A DNA stretch of 64,000 bases, from contig NZ_CP019062.1 of the NCBI RefSeq assembly GCF_002951615.1, forward strand, positions 62,001 to 126,000, written 5' to 3'. The stretch comes from Rahnella sikkimica. GTDB taxonomy: Bacteria > Pseudomonadota > Gammaproteobacteria > Enterobacterales > Enterobacteriaceae. Made by a program: the position numbers and the translations under genes. The notes below the pieces were generated by a model. That model was not told where the DNA came from and made no database searches. It saw only the letters and a program-made list of their open reading frames with translations. This document shows positions 8,903 through 16,667 of this stretch, piece after piece. Every line of letters starts with the position of its first letter. Positions within the stretch are counted from its first letter, which is position 1.

Positions 8903-9173
8903 AGCGTGAACCCGGCAGCAGCGATTCTGTGCATTTGAAGACGTCTTCACGGAATTTACGTGAGGCGTCGTCCAGATCGGCCTGATTGGCGACGTCGGCG
9001 CGGTTGGCTTCCAGCGCCTGACTGACGGCCACGGTAAAGGCATTTTCCTGGCTGGCATTCAGCACGTTGCCCACGCTGCCAAACAGCAGGCGCATGGCGG
9101 AAATCTGTACCAGCAGTTCACGGTTTACGCGTTCAAGCTGGTCTACACGTTTTGTCAGGGTTTCGTCGTTCAT
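8901..9173 (-). CDS. hypothetical coiled-coil protein, 90 aa
   Basis: It starts at the ATG preceded by AGGAGA (6 nt); an upstream in-frame start would add nine residues without a ribosome site. The N-terminal ~30 residues form an amphipathic heptad helix (LTKRVDQLERVNRELLVQIS). A helical region with an N-A-S-Q-E-N motif follows, and the protein ends KCTESLLPGSR. No signal peptide or membrane span. It is most likely a small cytoplasmic oligomer of unknown function. Confidence 0.75.
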   Translation of the reverse strand: MNDETLTKRVDQLERVNRELLVQISAMRLLFGSVGNVLNASQENAFTVAVSQALEANRADVANQADLDDASRKFREDVFKCTESLLPGSR

Positions 9174-9223
9174 GGGTGTCTCCTTATTTATTTGCCGCAC
9201 ACCATAGCAAAAGCACCGGCATG

Positions 9224-9245
9224 AAAAAACCGCCTTGCGGCGGCG
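9224..9245 (-). terminator. intrinsic terminator after the DUF3053 lipoprotein gene
   Basis: Read on the minus strand, a short GC stem CCGCC/GGCGG with a 4-nt loop is followed by six T residues, 20 bp past the DUF3053 stop codon. Confidence 0.7.
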
Positions 9246-9263
9246 AAGGGGATGTCTGCCGGT

Positions 9264-9977
9264 TTAACGCACCATTTGTTGCATCTGGCGGCTGAGTTGC
9301 ATCAGTTGCGCATTCAGCGGCACCAGTTGTTGCTGGATGGCGTTGTATTTATCCAGCTGCTTCTGGTTGGCAAATTGCAGGCGATTGCCGGTGATCGTGA
9401 CATTTTTGCCCTGACTTTTGATGAAGTCGGCTTTTGCCACTATCAGATTCAGCACCTGCGGCAGCAAATCAAAGACCTGTTCGGTGACGGCGGCCGGTTT
9501 GCCCACCGTTTTCTCATACGCCTGATCGTACACTTTTTTCAGATCGTCCGGCTGTTTCAGCGCCGCGTGCTGCGTGTCGGCCTGCGTTTTGAGCAGGACC
9601 ATTTTTTCTTTCCAGTTCGCACTGCTGTCGGCCATTTTCTTCAGGTCGTCGCGCTGATCAAGCAGGTTACTCACGCTGTTAACGCCATTCATCCCGGCGA
9701 AAACCGGCACCAGCGAGGAATCCAGCTCAATATTCATCTGATGATGGAAGCCGGTAATGATCGCGTAATCTTTGGTGTAATCACCCAACTCTTTGCTCTG
9801 TGCTTCCGTCAGTTGCGGGACGGCCAAAACCGGTTTGTCGAGGATCCGCGACTGGAGGAAATCCATAAAGGCTTTGCGCTGGGCTGGCTCTTTGTCGCCA
9901 CATCCGCTGACCACAAAAATCATCAGCAGCAGCATAAAAGGCATCAGAAATGCGCGGCTAAAGTGTGAGTTCTGCAT
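9264..9977 (-). CDS. DUF3053 lipoprotein (YiaF-like)
   Basis: The 237-residue product has a lipoprotein signal peptide with lipobox VVSGCG (Cys ~26). A mature, highly charged helical domain matches what I recall of E. coli YiaF and the DUF3053 family (KAFMDFLQSRILDKPV, LRFANQKQLDKYN-type ending). After lipidation the +2 residue is Gly, so outer-membrane delivery is expected. Function unknown. It is monocistronic with its own terminator. Confidence 0.85.
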   Translation of the reverse strand: MQNSHFSRAFLMPFMLLLMIFVVSGCGDKEPAQRKAFMDFLQSRILDKPVLAVPQLTEAQSKELGDYTKDYAIITGFHHQMNIELDSSLVPVFAGMNGVNSVSNLLDQRDDLKKMADSSANWKEKMVLLKTQADTQHAALKQPDDLKKVYDQAYEKTVGKPAAVTEQVFDLLPQVLNLIVAKADFIKSQGKNVTITGNRLQFANQKQLDKYNAIQQQLVPLNAQLMQLSRQMQQMVR

Positions 9978-10107
9978 AAATTCCTTGCTCCGTAAGCTCC
10001 GTTATCAGGATCCTAACCTTACTGAGAAAGGCTATTTTTTGCTAGATAGTTGCCGATATCTTCGTTAACGTCTTCGGCAAAGCCATTGATTCAGGGAATG
10101 TTTAACG

Positions 10108-11217
10108 TTGAACGCAAAGCGATTTTCAATTAACCGATCTGCGGTGATGCTGGCTGTGATGATCCTCGCCGGATGTACAACGGGAAAGAAAACCGAAGCG
10201 CCGGTGCAGAATCCGCGTGACGTGAAAGCCGATATCGTGCGGCTGATGCCATCTTCCGCGCCGGACAGGAAGGGCTGGGCGACGGACATTACCGCCGCGT
10301 TTACCTCACAGGGCATTCCGGCGACGACGGAAAATATCTGTTCGGTGCTGGCGGTGGCGCAGCAGGAATCGAATTTCAATGCCGATGCGCCGGTGCCGGG
10401 GCTGGGCAAAATTGCCTGGAAAGAGATTGATCGCCGTGCAGACGCGGTTCATGTGCCGAATTTTCTGGTTCATACCGCGTTGCTGATTAAATCGCCGGAC
10501 GGAAAATCCTACAGCGAGCGGCTGGATAACGTCAAAACCGAGAAGCAGCTCAGCGCCATTTTTGATGATTTCATCAGCATGGTGCCGATGGGGCAGAAGT
10601 TGTTCGGGAATCTGAACCCGGTCCACACCGGCGGGCCGATGCAGGTCAGCATCGCGTTTGCCGAAGAACATGCCAAAGGCTATCCGTACAAAATCGACGG
10701 CACGATCCGCAACGAAGTTTTCAGCCGTCGCGGCGGGATTTATTTCGGCGTGAAGCATCTGCTGGGATATCCGGCCAGTTATTCTCAACCGCTGTACCGG
10801 TTTGCTGATTTCAATGCGGGCTGGTACGCCAGTCGGAACGCGGCTTTCCAGAGCGCGGTGAGCAAGGTGACGGGGATTCCGCTGGCGCTGGACGGCGACC
10901 TGATTAACTACGGCACAGACAAACCGGGCGGCACGGAACTGGCGGTGAGAACGCTGTCGAAGCGGCTGGATATCAGCCAATCCGCCATACGTAAAGCGCT
11001 GGAAAAGGGCGAGCAGCCGGAATTTGAGGAAACCAGTCTGTACAAACAGGTTTATGCGCTGGCGGATAAAACCACCGGGAAGCGTCAGCCGCGCGAAATG
11101 CTGCCGGGGATTACGCTGGAAAGCCCGAAAATCACCCGTAAGCTGACCACCGCGTGGTTCGCAAAACGGGTCGACGGACGCCGTGCGGATTGTATGAAAC
11201 GCGCTTCTGCCGGGTAA
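10108..11217 (+). CDS. DUF1615 family lipoprotein
   Basis: 369 residues from a TTG start; this start gives a proper lipoprotein signal (basic MNAKRFSINR, hydrophobic core, lipobox ILAGC). An internal ATG (10147) would remove the basic region. AGGGA lies ~11 nt upstream. The body contains VAQQESNFNADAPVPGLGKI, which recalls the catalytic-helix region of lysozyme-like transglycosylases (E-S-x-F), and FNAGWYASRNAAFQ. The match to DUF1615 is from recall. A cell-wall role is possible but unproven. Confidence 0.8.
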   Translation: MNAKRFSINRSAVMLAVMILAGCTTGKKTEAPVQNPRDVKADIVRLMPSSAPDRKGWATDITAAFTSQGIPATTENICSVLAVAQQESNFNADAPVPGLGKIAWKEIDRRADAVHVPNFLVHTALLIKSPDGKSYSERLDNVKTEKQLSAIFDDFISMVPMGQKLFGNLNPVHTGGPMQVSIAFAEEHAKGYPYKIDGTIRNEVFSRRGGIYFGVKHLLGYPASYSQPLYRFADFNAGWYASRNAAFQSAVSKVTGIPLALDGDLINYGTDKPGGTELAVRTLSKRLDISQSAIRKALEKGEQPEFEETSLYKQVYALADKTTGKRQPREMLPGITLESPKITRKLTTAWFAKRVDGRRADCMKRASAG

Positions 11218-11239
11218 TTCACCGGGGGAACAATCTTAA

Positions 11240-11266
11240 AACCTGCTGTTTTTCCAGCAGGTTTTA
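11240..11266 (+). terminator. intrinsic terminator after the DUF1615 gene
   Basis: The stem AACCTGCTG/CAGCAGGTT with loop TTTTTC is followed by a T-rich run, 20 nt after the stop codon. Confidence 0.8.
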
Positions 11267-11273
11267 CTTTTTC

Positions 11274-11584
11274 GCATCAGCCTGTAGCCACCGCCAGCAG
11301 CGGGCTGCGCGTTAATTCCTGATGGAATATACATTCCACCAATATAATAGCGTTGAAATAAAAGCTTGCTTAATAAATCCCCCTGTGTGTAAATAGCGTC
11401 AACGGTTTGTAGTTAAGACCTATTTATGTAAGACATTTTAGTAAAGTAGTTCCTGGTTCAAGTGATATAGCAAATCCTTTCTCCGACGAATTTCCTTCTC
11501 TGATGCATCCATAAGTATTTCAAATAAAAACAGACCTCTATTGCCCTATGGCATCATAAAATAAAAACGAAGAAGGTATTTCCT
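11274..11584 (+). promoter_or_regulatory. non-coding region with the probable long 5' leader of the cold-shock gene
   Basis: About 310 bp without an ORF, AT-rich in its second half. CspA-family genes of enterobacteria have ~150-nt leaders that act as RNA thermosensors, and this spacing fits. A ribosome site AAGAAGG lies 8 nt before the ATG. I could not place the cold box or the exact promoter with confidence. Confidence 0.5.
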
Positions 11585-11797
11585 ATGTCTACTAAAATGA
11601 CTGGTTTAGTAAAATGGTTCGACGCTGGTAAAGGTTTCGGTTTCATCAGCCCTGCAGACGGCAGCAAAGACGTGTTCGTTCACTTCTCTGCAATCCAGAG
11701 CAATGATTTCAAAACCCTGGACGAAGGTCAGAACGTTGAGTTCACCATCGAACAAGGTCAGAAAGGCCCATCAGCCGGTAACGTTGTCGTTCTGTAA
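11585..11797 (+). CDS. cold-shock protein, CspA family
   Basis: The 70-residue single OB-fold protein has both RNA-binding motifs, KGFGFI (RNP1) and VFVHF (RNP2), and the usual ending [10 protein letters not shown]. The N-terminus [12 protein letters not shown] resembles CspA/CspB/CspG more than CspE or CspC. It probably acts as an RNA chaperone that melts structured mRNA. Several paralogues usually exist per genome, so I give no gene letter. A terminator follows at ~100 nt. Confidence 0.93.
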   Translation: MSTKMTGLVKWFDAGKGFGFISPADGSKDVFVHFSAIQSNDFKTLDEGQNVEFTIEQGQKGPSAGNVVVL

Positions 11798-11901
11798 TGT
11801 CGCCAGATATTGAAAGTAATCACTCTGCAATAGCGAAGATGGGTTAAACCCGGAGCAGACAGAATAGTTAATTCAATATCGACATGTACAATGACAAAAA
11901 T

Positions 11902-11930
11902 AAGCCCTGGCCAACGCCGGGGTTTATTAT
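11902..11930 (+). terminator. intrinsic terminator after the cold-shock gene
   Basis: The 10-bp stem AAGCCCTGGC/GCCGGGGTTT (two G-U pairs) with a CAAC loop is followed by a T/A-rich tail. Confidence 0.75.
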
Positions 11931-11961
11931 TTAAAAGCTTCCAGAATTATCGGGAGCCATA

Positions 11962-12009
11962 ACAGAAAAGCCGGTTCTCATAATTTATTCATTCAGCCGT
12001 TTTTTCTGT
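11962..12009. repeat. imperfect inverted repeat in non-coding DNA
   Basis: ACAGAAAAGCCGG and CCGTTTTTTCTGT match at 11 of 13 positions around a 22-nt loop. It is part of a ~640-bp gene-free stretch (11798-12436) that also holds the csp terminator, an ERIC copy and a candidate small RNA. Confidence 0.35.
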
Positions 12010-12096
12010 TGTGACAAGGCCGCGCTCAGGCCGCGTAATGTTGGAGTGTACGATGAACGCTTACGCCATAATATGACGGCCGGGAAAGCACCGGCA

Positions 12097-12223
12097 AATT
12101 CCCTTCATTCTTCGAGCCACAGATGTGTTGGCTACACTCAGTCACCCGAATCACTGACTTGTGTATGCTCATCGCGACTCCTTCCTTTGCCGCCTTCTTG
12201 TAACTCGAATTATTTCGGGAATT
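12097..12223. repeat. ERIC/IRU element, copy 1
   Basis: It is 127 bp long, with terminal inverted arms AATTCCC...TTCGAG and CTCGAATTATTTCGGGAATT. The core reads GTCACCCGAATCACTGACTT then GTATGCTCATCGCGACTC, aligning to the ERIC core (CACCCCAGTCACTTACTT..GTAAGCTCCTGGGG). It shares a CCGAATCACTGACT subfamily core with the copy upstream of hmp. Confidence 0.85.
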
Positions 12224-12272
12224 GGCTTCTGCACCTGCACTTCAAAAATTCAAAGATTTCCTGAAAAAAAGC

Positions 12273-12440
12273 CAAAAAAAAGCCCGCACACGGCGGGCAA
12301 AATAACAGGGTTCTACAGGGGTATTACACAGGGACTTAACACAGGGACATCACACAACATTTGATGGATTTAAGATAACAAACGCTGTGTATGGTTTTGT
12401 CATTGTCCGGTAATGTTACTCCAGCAGATGTAAGGCTTAT
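12273..12440 (-). ncRNA. candidate small RNA or 3'UTR with four CCCTGT repeats and a strong terminator
   Basis: Read on the minus strand, four CCCTGT hexamers (plus-strand ACAGGG at 12305, 12315, 12328 and 12341) precede a GCCCGC/GCGGGC stem (12282-12298) followed by eight T residues. Spacings are 10, 13 and 13 nt. Single-stranded repeats just before a rho-independent terminator are typical of Hfq-dependent sRNAs. It lies downstream of the 45-aa ORF on the same strand, so it could be that mRNA's 3' end or have its own promoter. No known sRNA was recognised. The 5' end is a guess. Confidence 0.45.
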
Positions 12441-12574
12441 TTGTCAGCGTAATGAGAAATAACCTGATCAATTTTGGCGTCAGCCATCGCAATTCCCTTC
12501 TGTATCAAAGACTCAGAGCCGATACTCGCCAGCACAATAACTGCAGCTACAATCATTAATCCTTTCCAGGTCAT
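12437..12574 (-). CDS. small membrane protein, 45 aa
   Basis: It encodes MTWKGLMIVAAVIVLASIGSE followed by an amphipathic C-terminal half (SLIQKGIAMADAKIDQVISHYADK). One membrane span or an uncleaved signal anchor. A weak GGA ribosome site precedes the ATG. It is the third gene in a minus-strand group of mini membrane proteins. Not recognised. Confidence 0.5.
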   Translation of the reverse strand: MTWKGLMIVAAVIVLASIGSESLIQKGIAMADAKIDQVISHYADK

Positions 12575-12616
12575 GATTTTTCCATCCGAATGTCACAGTG
12601 AATGGCAGCATTATGC

Positions 12617-12637
12617 GGCGATACGCGAAGTATCGCC
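12617..12637. repeat. perfect 8-bp stem-loop between mini-protein genes
   Basis: GGCGATAC-GCGAA-GTATCGCC forms a perfect 8-bp stem with a five-base loop. No T-run follows on either strand, so it may be an mRNA-stabilising stem between the 36-aa and 45-aa ORFs. Confidence 0.5.
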
Positions 12638-12665
12638 ACTGGCAAGGCAAAACAATGAACAGGCG

Positions 12666-12776
12666 TTAAGCGCCTAAGTGGCCGACGGTGAAGTAAGTGA
12701 CCAGGCCGACGATGACCAGCAGCGCAATTGCCGCAGCGGTATAGAGGATAATGCGTTTGGGGCTGTAAAATGCCAT
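12666..12776 (-). CDS. mini membrane protein, 36 aa
   Basis: It encodes MAFYSPKRIILY and a hydrophobic helix (TAAAIALLVIVGLVTYF), ending TVGHLGA. Ribosome site AAGGA lies ~6 nt before the ATG. The basic K-R before the helix suggests N-in topology. It sits 40 bp downstream of the 28-aa ORF, probably on one transcript. Not recognised. Confidence 0.6.
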   Translation of the reverse strand: MAFYSPKRIILYTAAAIALLVIVGLVTYFTVGHLGA

Positions 12777-12816
12777 AAAATGTCCTTATTTATCCGTGGT
12801 ATTCAACGTTACTGGA

Positions 12817-12903
12817 TTAGAAAAGTTCCATCATCAGTGCCATCACGTAGCCGATTCCGACAGAACCGCCCGCCATGATTAACCAAAATGCTGTTGCCTT
12901 CAT
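12817..12903 (-). CDS. mini membrane protein, 28 aa
   Basis: It encodes MKATAFWLIMAGGSVGIGYV then MALMMELF, a single glycine-containing hydrophobic helix. A very strong AAGGAGTG ribosome site lies 5 nt before the ATG, which is the main reason to call it. First gene of the mini-protein group. Not recognised. Confidence 0.6.
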   Translation of the reverse strand: MKATAFWLIMAGGSVGIGYVMALMMELF

Positions 12904-13046
12904 TTCACACTCCTTGTGCGTGTTGCGGGTTAAATCGCCCGAATGATCGATTTCAAGACGTGATTATAACAAACATATAATCCGCATGGATAATTATGTG
13001 TTCTAATTTTAGACACTCAACCGGCCAGAGGGCAATTTTTCCGATC

Positions 13047-13250
13047 TTATTTCAGATAGTCGCTGCGGGAAGTCAGCTTGCTGTGTGCGCTGGAATCCAG
13101 CGTCGTGGACGGGCGGGAGCTGCTTTCGCTGGCTTTGCGGTTCAGTTCTGAGGCGACTTCCTGCGCGCTGGAAGGATAAGAGACGGCAAAACTGTTCATG
13201 GCGGTCATCGCCAGCATAAGGCTGAAAAGTGCAAGGGTGGTGCGTTTCAT
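13047..13250 (-). CDS. small secreted protein, 67 aa
   Basis: The chosen start gives a classical signal peptide (MKRTTLALFSLMLAMTAMNSFA, cleavage after SFA). A start 33 bp upstream would spoil it. The mature ~45 residues are Ser/Arg/Lys-rich and hydrophilic (VASELNRKASESSSRPSTT) and end SDYLK. It is probably periplasmic. Family not recognised. Confidence 0.65.
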   Translation of the reverse strand: MKRTTLALFSLMLAMTAMNSFAVSYPSSAQEVASELNRKASESSSRPSTTLDSSAHSKLTSRSDYLK

Positions 13251-13331
13251 TAACGGGTGTCCGGTCTGTTCACATTTGTTCATCGGTTTTTCGTGAATCA
13301 GCAGCCGGTTTTAAATGCTTTACTCATAAGA

Positions 13332-13356
13332 AACGGGAGCAAATTATGCTCCCGTT
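13332..13356 (-). terminator. intrinsic terminator after the yhjX-like gene
   Basis: The 10-bp stem AACGGGAGCA/TGCTCCCGTT with a 5-nt loop is followed by TTTCTT on the minus strand, 30 bp past the stop of the MFS gene. Confidence 0.75.
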
Positions 13357-13385
13357 CATCATTTGTGATGCGTACAGCTGCTGCT

Positions 13386-14636
13386 TTACACGTGCTGGAG
13401 CGTATTATGACCGGCTTCTGATTTATTCGGTAAGCGAATCGTGGCAGAAAGAACCAATGATACGATCAATAATGCGGTGATGATGCTGAACGTAACCGCG
13501 AAGCCGCCAAACAGAGACGCCACCAGAGAAGCGAAGATGCTGCCGATGCCGAAGCCGAGATACAGCAGACCGTAGTTTTTGGTCATGTTGTTCAGGCCGA
13601 AGAAATCACTGACCAGTGAAGGATACACGGTGATGGTGCCGCCGAAGCTGAACGCCACACAGGCTACGGAGATGAAGAACATCGTTTCGTTCATGTGGGT
13701 GAACAGCATCATGCTCATACCGGCCAGTGAAACAATCTGCGCGATAGAGATAACGCGGATACGCTGCATTTTGTCTGACAGTACACCCAGAACCAGACGG
13801 CCGCTGAGGTTAGCGATCGCTATCACGGTCACGGCGTTCGCGGCGGTCAGTGCGTCCAGTTTTACCAGACTCTGGCCGATATCTTTCGCCACACCAATCA
13901 CATACAAACCACTCATACAGGCAGTCAGGAACATCAGTGCCAGCATCCAGTATTGCGGAGCGCGCACCGCTTCGGCCAGCGTGAAATCACGGCTGTCGTT
14001 GCTGTTATCGTTCAGGCTGTTTTCTTCGCGGGTCACATCGGCAGTCTGCTGTTTCGGCGCATCTTTCATCATCATTGCACCGGCAATCACCATCACCATC
14101 GCCACGCCACCCCAAATCATGAAGGTGTTTTGCAGGCCTTCGGTTGCCAGCAAATGCCCGCAAACGAATTTGAATAACAGGCTGCCCAGACCGTAAGCAC
14201 CGATTGAACAGGCTGAAATCAGGCCTTTACGCTCAGGGAACCATTTCACGCAGTTGGTCAGTGTCAGCAGGTAACCGGCACCGTCCGCCAGGCCGACCAG
14301 CACACCGGCGCTGATGTACAACATAATCACGTTGTCAGAATGCGCGGTCAGGAAGAATCCGGCGGCCATCAGTAAACCGGCGGCGATGGTCACGGTACGC
14401 ACACCAAAACGTTCCTGAAGTTTACCGGCGACGGAAGAGGCGAGGGCCAGACACAGGCTCAGGATCCCGAAAGTCAGCGCCACGCGGCTGATCGGTTCGC
14501 CCAGTTTTTCGGACAACTGACCGTTGAACAGGCTCCAGGTGTAAACGGAACCCAGAGCAAGCTGAGTAAGAATGGTACCGGCCAGTGTCAGCCAGCGGGT
14601 ACGGTTGTCGTTCTGCATGCCAGATTTGTCACTCAT
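13386..14636 (-). CDS. yhjX: OFA-type MFS transporter, YhjX-like
   Basis: 416 residues from the ATG preceded by GGGAGAA; an upstream in-frame start lacks a ribosome site. It has twelve predicted helices with two 6-TM halves and an acidic/Asn-rich central loop. The motif LGSVYTWSLFNGQLSEKLG near the N-terminus and NCVKWFPERKGLISACSIG are typical of the oxalate/formate antiporter family, as in E. coli YhjX. E. coli yhjX is induced by pyruvate through the YpdA/YpdB system. The promoter here carries a matching direct repeat, which supports orthology. Confidence 0.85.
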   Translation of the reverse strand: MSDKSGMQNDNRTRWLTLAGTILTQLALGSVYTWSLFNGQLSEKLGEPISRVALTFGILSLCLALASSVAGKLQERFGVRTVTIAAGLLMAAGFFLTAHSDNVIMLYISAGVLVGLADGAGYLLTLTNCVKWFPERKGLISACSIGAYGLGSLLFKFVCGHLLATEGLQNTFMIWGGVAMVMVIAGAMMMKDAPKQQTADVTREENSLNDNSNDSRDFTLAEAVRAPQYWMLALMFLTACMSGLYVIGVAKDIGQSLVKLDALTAANAVTVIAIANLSGRLVLGVLSDKMQRIRVISIAQIVSLAGMSMMLFTHMNETMFFISVACVAFSFGGTITVYPSLVSDFFGLNNMTKNYGLLYLGFGIGSIFASLVASLFGGFAVTFSIITALLIVSLVLSATIRLPNKSEAGHNTLQHV

Positions 14637-14716
14637 AGCGGGTTCTCCCGAGCGAAGTAGATTCAATTAACTGTCGCTATGATAGTCCCCGTGAATAAAC
14701 GCAGTTCATTTGCGGC

Positions 14717-14747
14717 GTGAGATGCATGAGTTGTGGAATGAAATGCA
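14717..14747 (-). promoter_or_regulatory. YpdB-type direct repeat in the yhjX promoter
   Basis: On the minus strand the two decamers are TGCATTTCAT and TGCATCTCAC, exactly 11 bp apart. Published work on E. coli YpdB describes a GGCATTTCAT direct repeat with an 11-bp spacer in the yhjX promoter. The site lies 81-111 bp before the start codon. Confidence 0.75.
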
Positions 14748-14998
14748 TCTGACGAGGTATGAGTCGCCATTTTGGCGTCAAAAACATCCCAAAATTGGAC
14801 TTAAAACGTGGCTGCAGCCCTTGCGGGGCGCGGGTTTTAGTTGATCTGGATCACTAATCCTTCATTTAACCTTTTCGTGCATTCTCACTCGTTTTGTTAC
14901 AAGCGACGGTTTTACGATGATCGGCTGACATCCGCAGAAGCGGGGGAGGATTATCGCAGGGGCGATTTTGACTATTTATCGGGGGCTATAAATGCAAA

Positions 14999-15023
14999 AC
15001 GAACCTTAACCGGCTCGTTTTTT
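14999..15023 (-). terminator. intrinsic terminator after the alpha/beta hydrolase gene
   Basis: Stem AACGAGCC/GGTTCGTT (one G-U pair) with T-rich tails on both sides. It lies 21 bp past the hydrolase stop. Confidence 0.65.
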
Positions 15024-15043
15024 ACTTCTGGAAGTCAGGGGGA

Positions 15044-15820
15044 TCACAAAATTTCCGCATTCAGCGCTGCATTGATGGCCGCCGCGACGCCGGTTGGATT
15101 TTCCCACATCATCGAATGGCCCGCCTGAGGCACCACGGCGGTATGCACACCATGCTGCGGTAAAATCGCGACATCCGGTTCCGGCAATGAAAACTCGCCA
15201 AACAAAACGGTGGCAGGCATTTTCAGGTTATAAAGCTGTTCGCGCCACGATGTCGGTTCGCCATTGACCAGCCCGACGGCTTGCCGGTGAATCGCCTGCG
15301 GTGATGCGACGCTCATGGAACCCGCCCAGACGGCATCATTACTGCGCACGGCGACATTAATCAGATGCGCATGGCCTTTGGCCATATACTCTTCTTCCGT
15401 ATATTCCACGACCGCACGGCTGAATATCCCGCCGCCTGCGTCGAGATTGGGCTCGGCGACAATCAGGCGCTGAATCAGGTCAGGCCGCTGCGCTGCCACC
15501 ATGATGGCAATACTGCCGCCCATGCTGTGGCCGATTAAATTGACCTGCGGCACGCCGAGGCTTTCCAGCAACGCGATGATGCAAAGGGCGTGATCCTGCA
15601 AGTTGTAACTGAAATCCTGCGGTTTATCACTGAAACCTGAACCGGCTAAATCCAGCAGGAATGAGCGGCGAGGGCGCAGTGAAGCATCGGTCGCGACGCG
15701 AGGAAAATCGCAGGACGCCGCGCATCCCAGTCCGTGGATAAAAACCAGCGGAACGCCCAGCCCTGACAATTCATGGAAACGTAACACCATTTCCGTTCCG
15801 GGTACTTTGAAAGACTTCAT
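15044..15820 (-). CDS. alpha/beta-fold hydrolase
   Basis: 258 residues. The nucleophile elbow is GHSMGG in LIGHSMGGSIAIM (~100-105); the oxyanion HG is in FIHGLG (~28-31); a C-terminal histidine is in PQAGHSMMWENP. The cap between them is helical. There is no signal peptide, so it is cytoplasmic. It lies alone; the substrate cannot be inferred. Haloperoxidase-, lipase- or C-C-hydrolase-like activities are all possible. Confidence 0.85.
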   Translation of the reverse strand: MKSFKVPGTEMVLRFHELSGLGVPLVFIHGLGCAASCDFPRVATDASLRPRRSFLLDLAGSGFSDKPQDFSYNLQDHALCIIALLESLGVPQVNLIGHSMGGSIAIMVAAQRPDLIQRLIVAEPNLDAGGGIFSRAVVEYTEEEYMAKGHAHLINVAVRSNDAVWAGSMSVASPQAIHRQAVGLVNGEPTSWREQLYNLKMPATVLFGEFSLPEPDVAILPQHGVHTAVVPQAGHSMMWENPTGVAAAINAALNAEIL

Positions 15821-16119
15821 CTCAATCCTTTGTTAATGGCTTAAGTGCAATCTGCGGATTATAAGCAGGATTTTTCTGAGTGGCAGTACAAAAAACAAGT
15901 AAATGAACAGAGTCATGTGTTTTACGGCAAAGTGCTTTCCCATCTGTTTATCAGATTTCTGTTTTAGTTGAATTTTGTCTAAAAAATCGCCGATCAAATC
16001 GCGTACAGCGCCTAATTTGGCTTAAGGTGTTTAGCTCGCGAAAATATCTTTTGCGGGCTCTTTTCATCGGGCGGGCAAGTGATAGCATGGTACTCTTGCT
16101 CACTTTATGGATTTATCTG

Positions 16120-16485
16120 ATGGTCAGGTTAGGCGGTTGTGTGGCGGTTGTCTTGGCGCTGGCGTCGTTTTCAGCATCGGCTGTCACGCAGTATCAATGT
16201 GTGTTAACGCATCATACGCAGTCCGAAGACGGCAACGATGTTTCTGAAGTTGTGAATAAAGATGCGCGGGTTTATGACGCCGGAAATACGTTCAGTTTTT
16301 CCCCTGACGGCAGCAAACTGGTCACCAGCCCTGAACTGACGGATATCATCGGTAAAGACAATCAGCCGATGAAAGCCGGTGCACAGGATAACCTGATGTA
16401 TATCCACGTAAAAGACAGCTTTGTGGTCGCGACACAAACCGAAGGTTATGTCTATGCCGACTGCAAGGTCAACACGGCCAAGTGA
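16120..16485 (+). CDS. small secreted protein, 121 aa
   Basis: I chose the ATG that begins a signal peptide (MVRLGGCVAVVLALASFSASA, cleavage after ASA). Upstream in-frame GTG codons would place an extra hydrophobic stretch before it. The mature protein has two cysteines, one near each end (QYQCVL and YADCKV), consistent with one disulfide, and appears beta-rich. Periplasmic or secreted. Family not recognised. Confidence 0.65.
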   Translation: MVRLGGCVAVVLALASFSASAVTQYQCVLTHHTQSEDGNDVSEVVNKDARVYDAGNTFSFSPDGSKLVTSPELTDIIGKDNQPMKAGAQDNLMYIHVKDSFVVATQTEGYVYADCKVNTAK

Positions 16486-16667
16486 TGCGCGTCATATTTC
16501 GTCGGAATAACTTGTCGTTAATAAATAGAAACACTCCTGCTACTTCATTAGCACACTTCTTATAGTCGCCCGTTTCCCGACGGGCTATCCTTGCGCACTT
16601 TTCCAGCCCCGAATTTTTCTTTTTTCGCCCGCTTCAAGAAGCAGACAATAAAGGTATTTGCCCGCTT

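Larger units (their letters stand above)
14637..15043. promoter_or_regulatory. gene-free region upstream of the yhjX-like gene
   Basis: About 400 bp. It holds the YpdB-type direct repeat at 14717-14747, a TTGAT-CTGG-ATCAC palindrome at 14841 (CRP/FNR-like, function unclear), and the terminator of the upstream hydrolase gene at 14999-15023. I see nothing else in it. Confidence 0.6.

Noticed and set aside
9252..9968. 238-codon open frame antisense to the DUF3053 lipoprotein gene
   Set aside because: It mirrors almost the whole lipoprotein gene, which has a clear signal and lipobox; the antisense product is His/Phe/Leu-rich noise.
12046..12264. 72-codon ORF running through the ERIC copy
   Set aside because: It exists only because the repeat is open; there is no ribosome site or domain.
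14841..14854. TTGATCTGGATCAC as an FNR or CRP box for yhjX
   Set aside because: It is ~205 bp from the start codon with no promoter match nearby, and it resembles both motifs only partly; noted in the region entry but not called.
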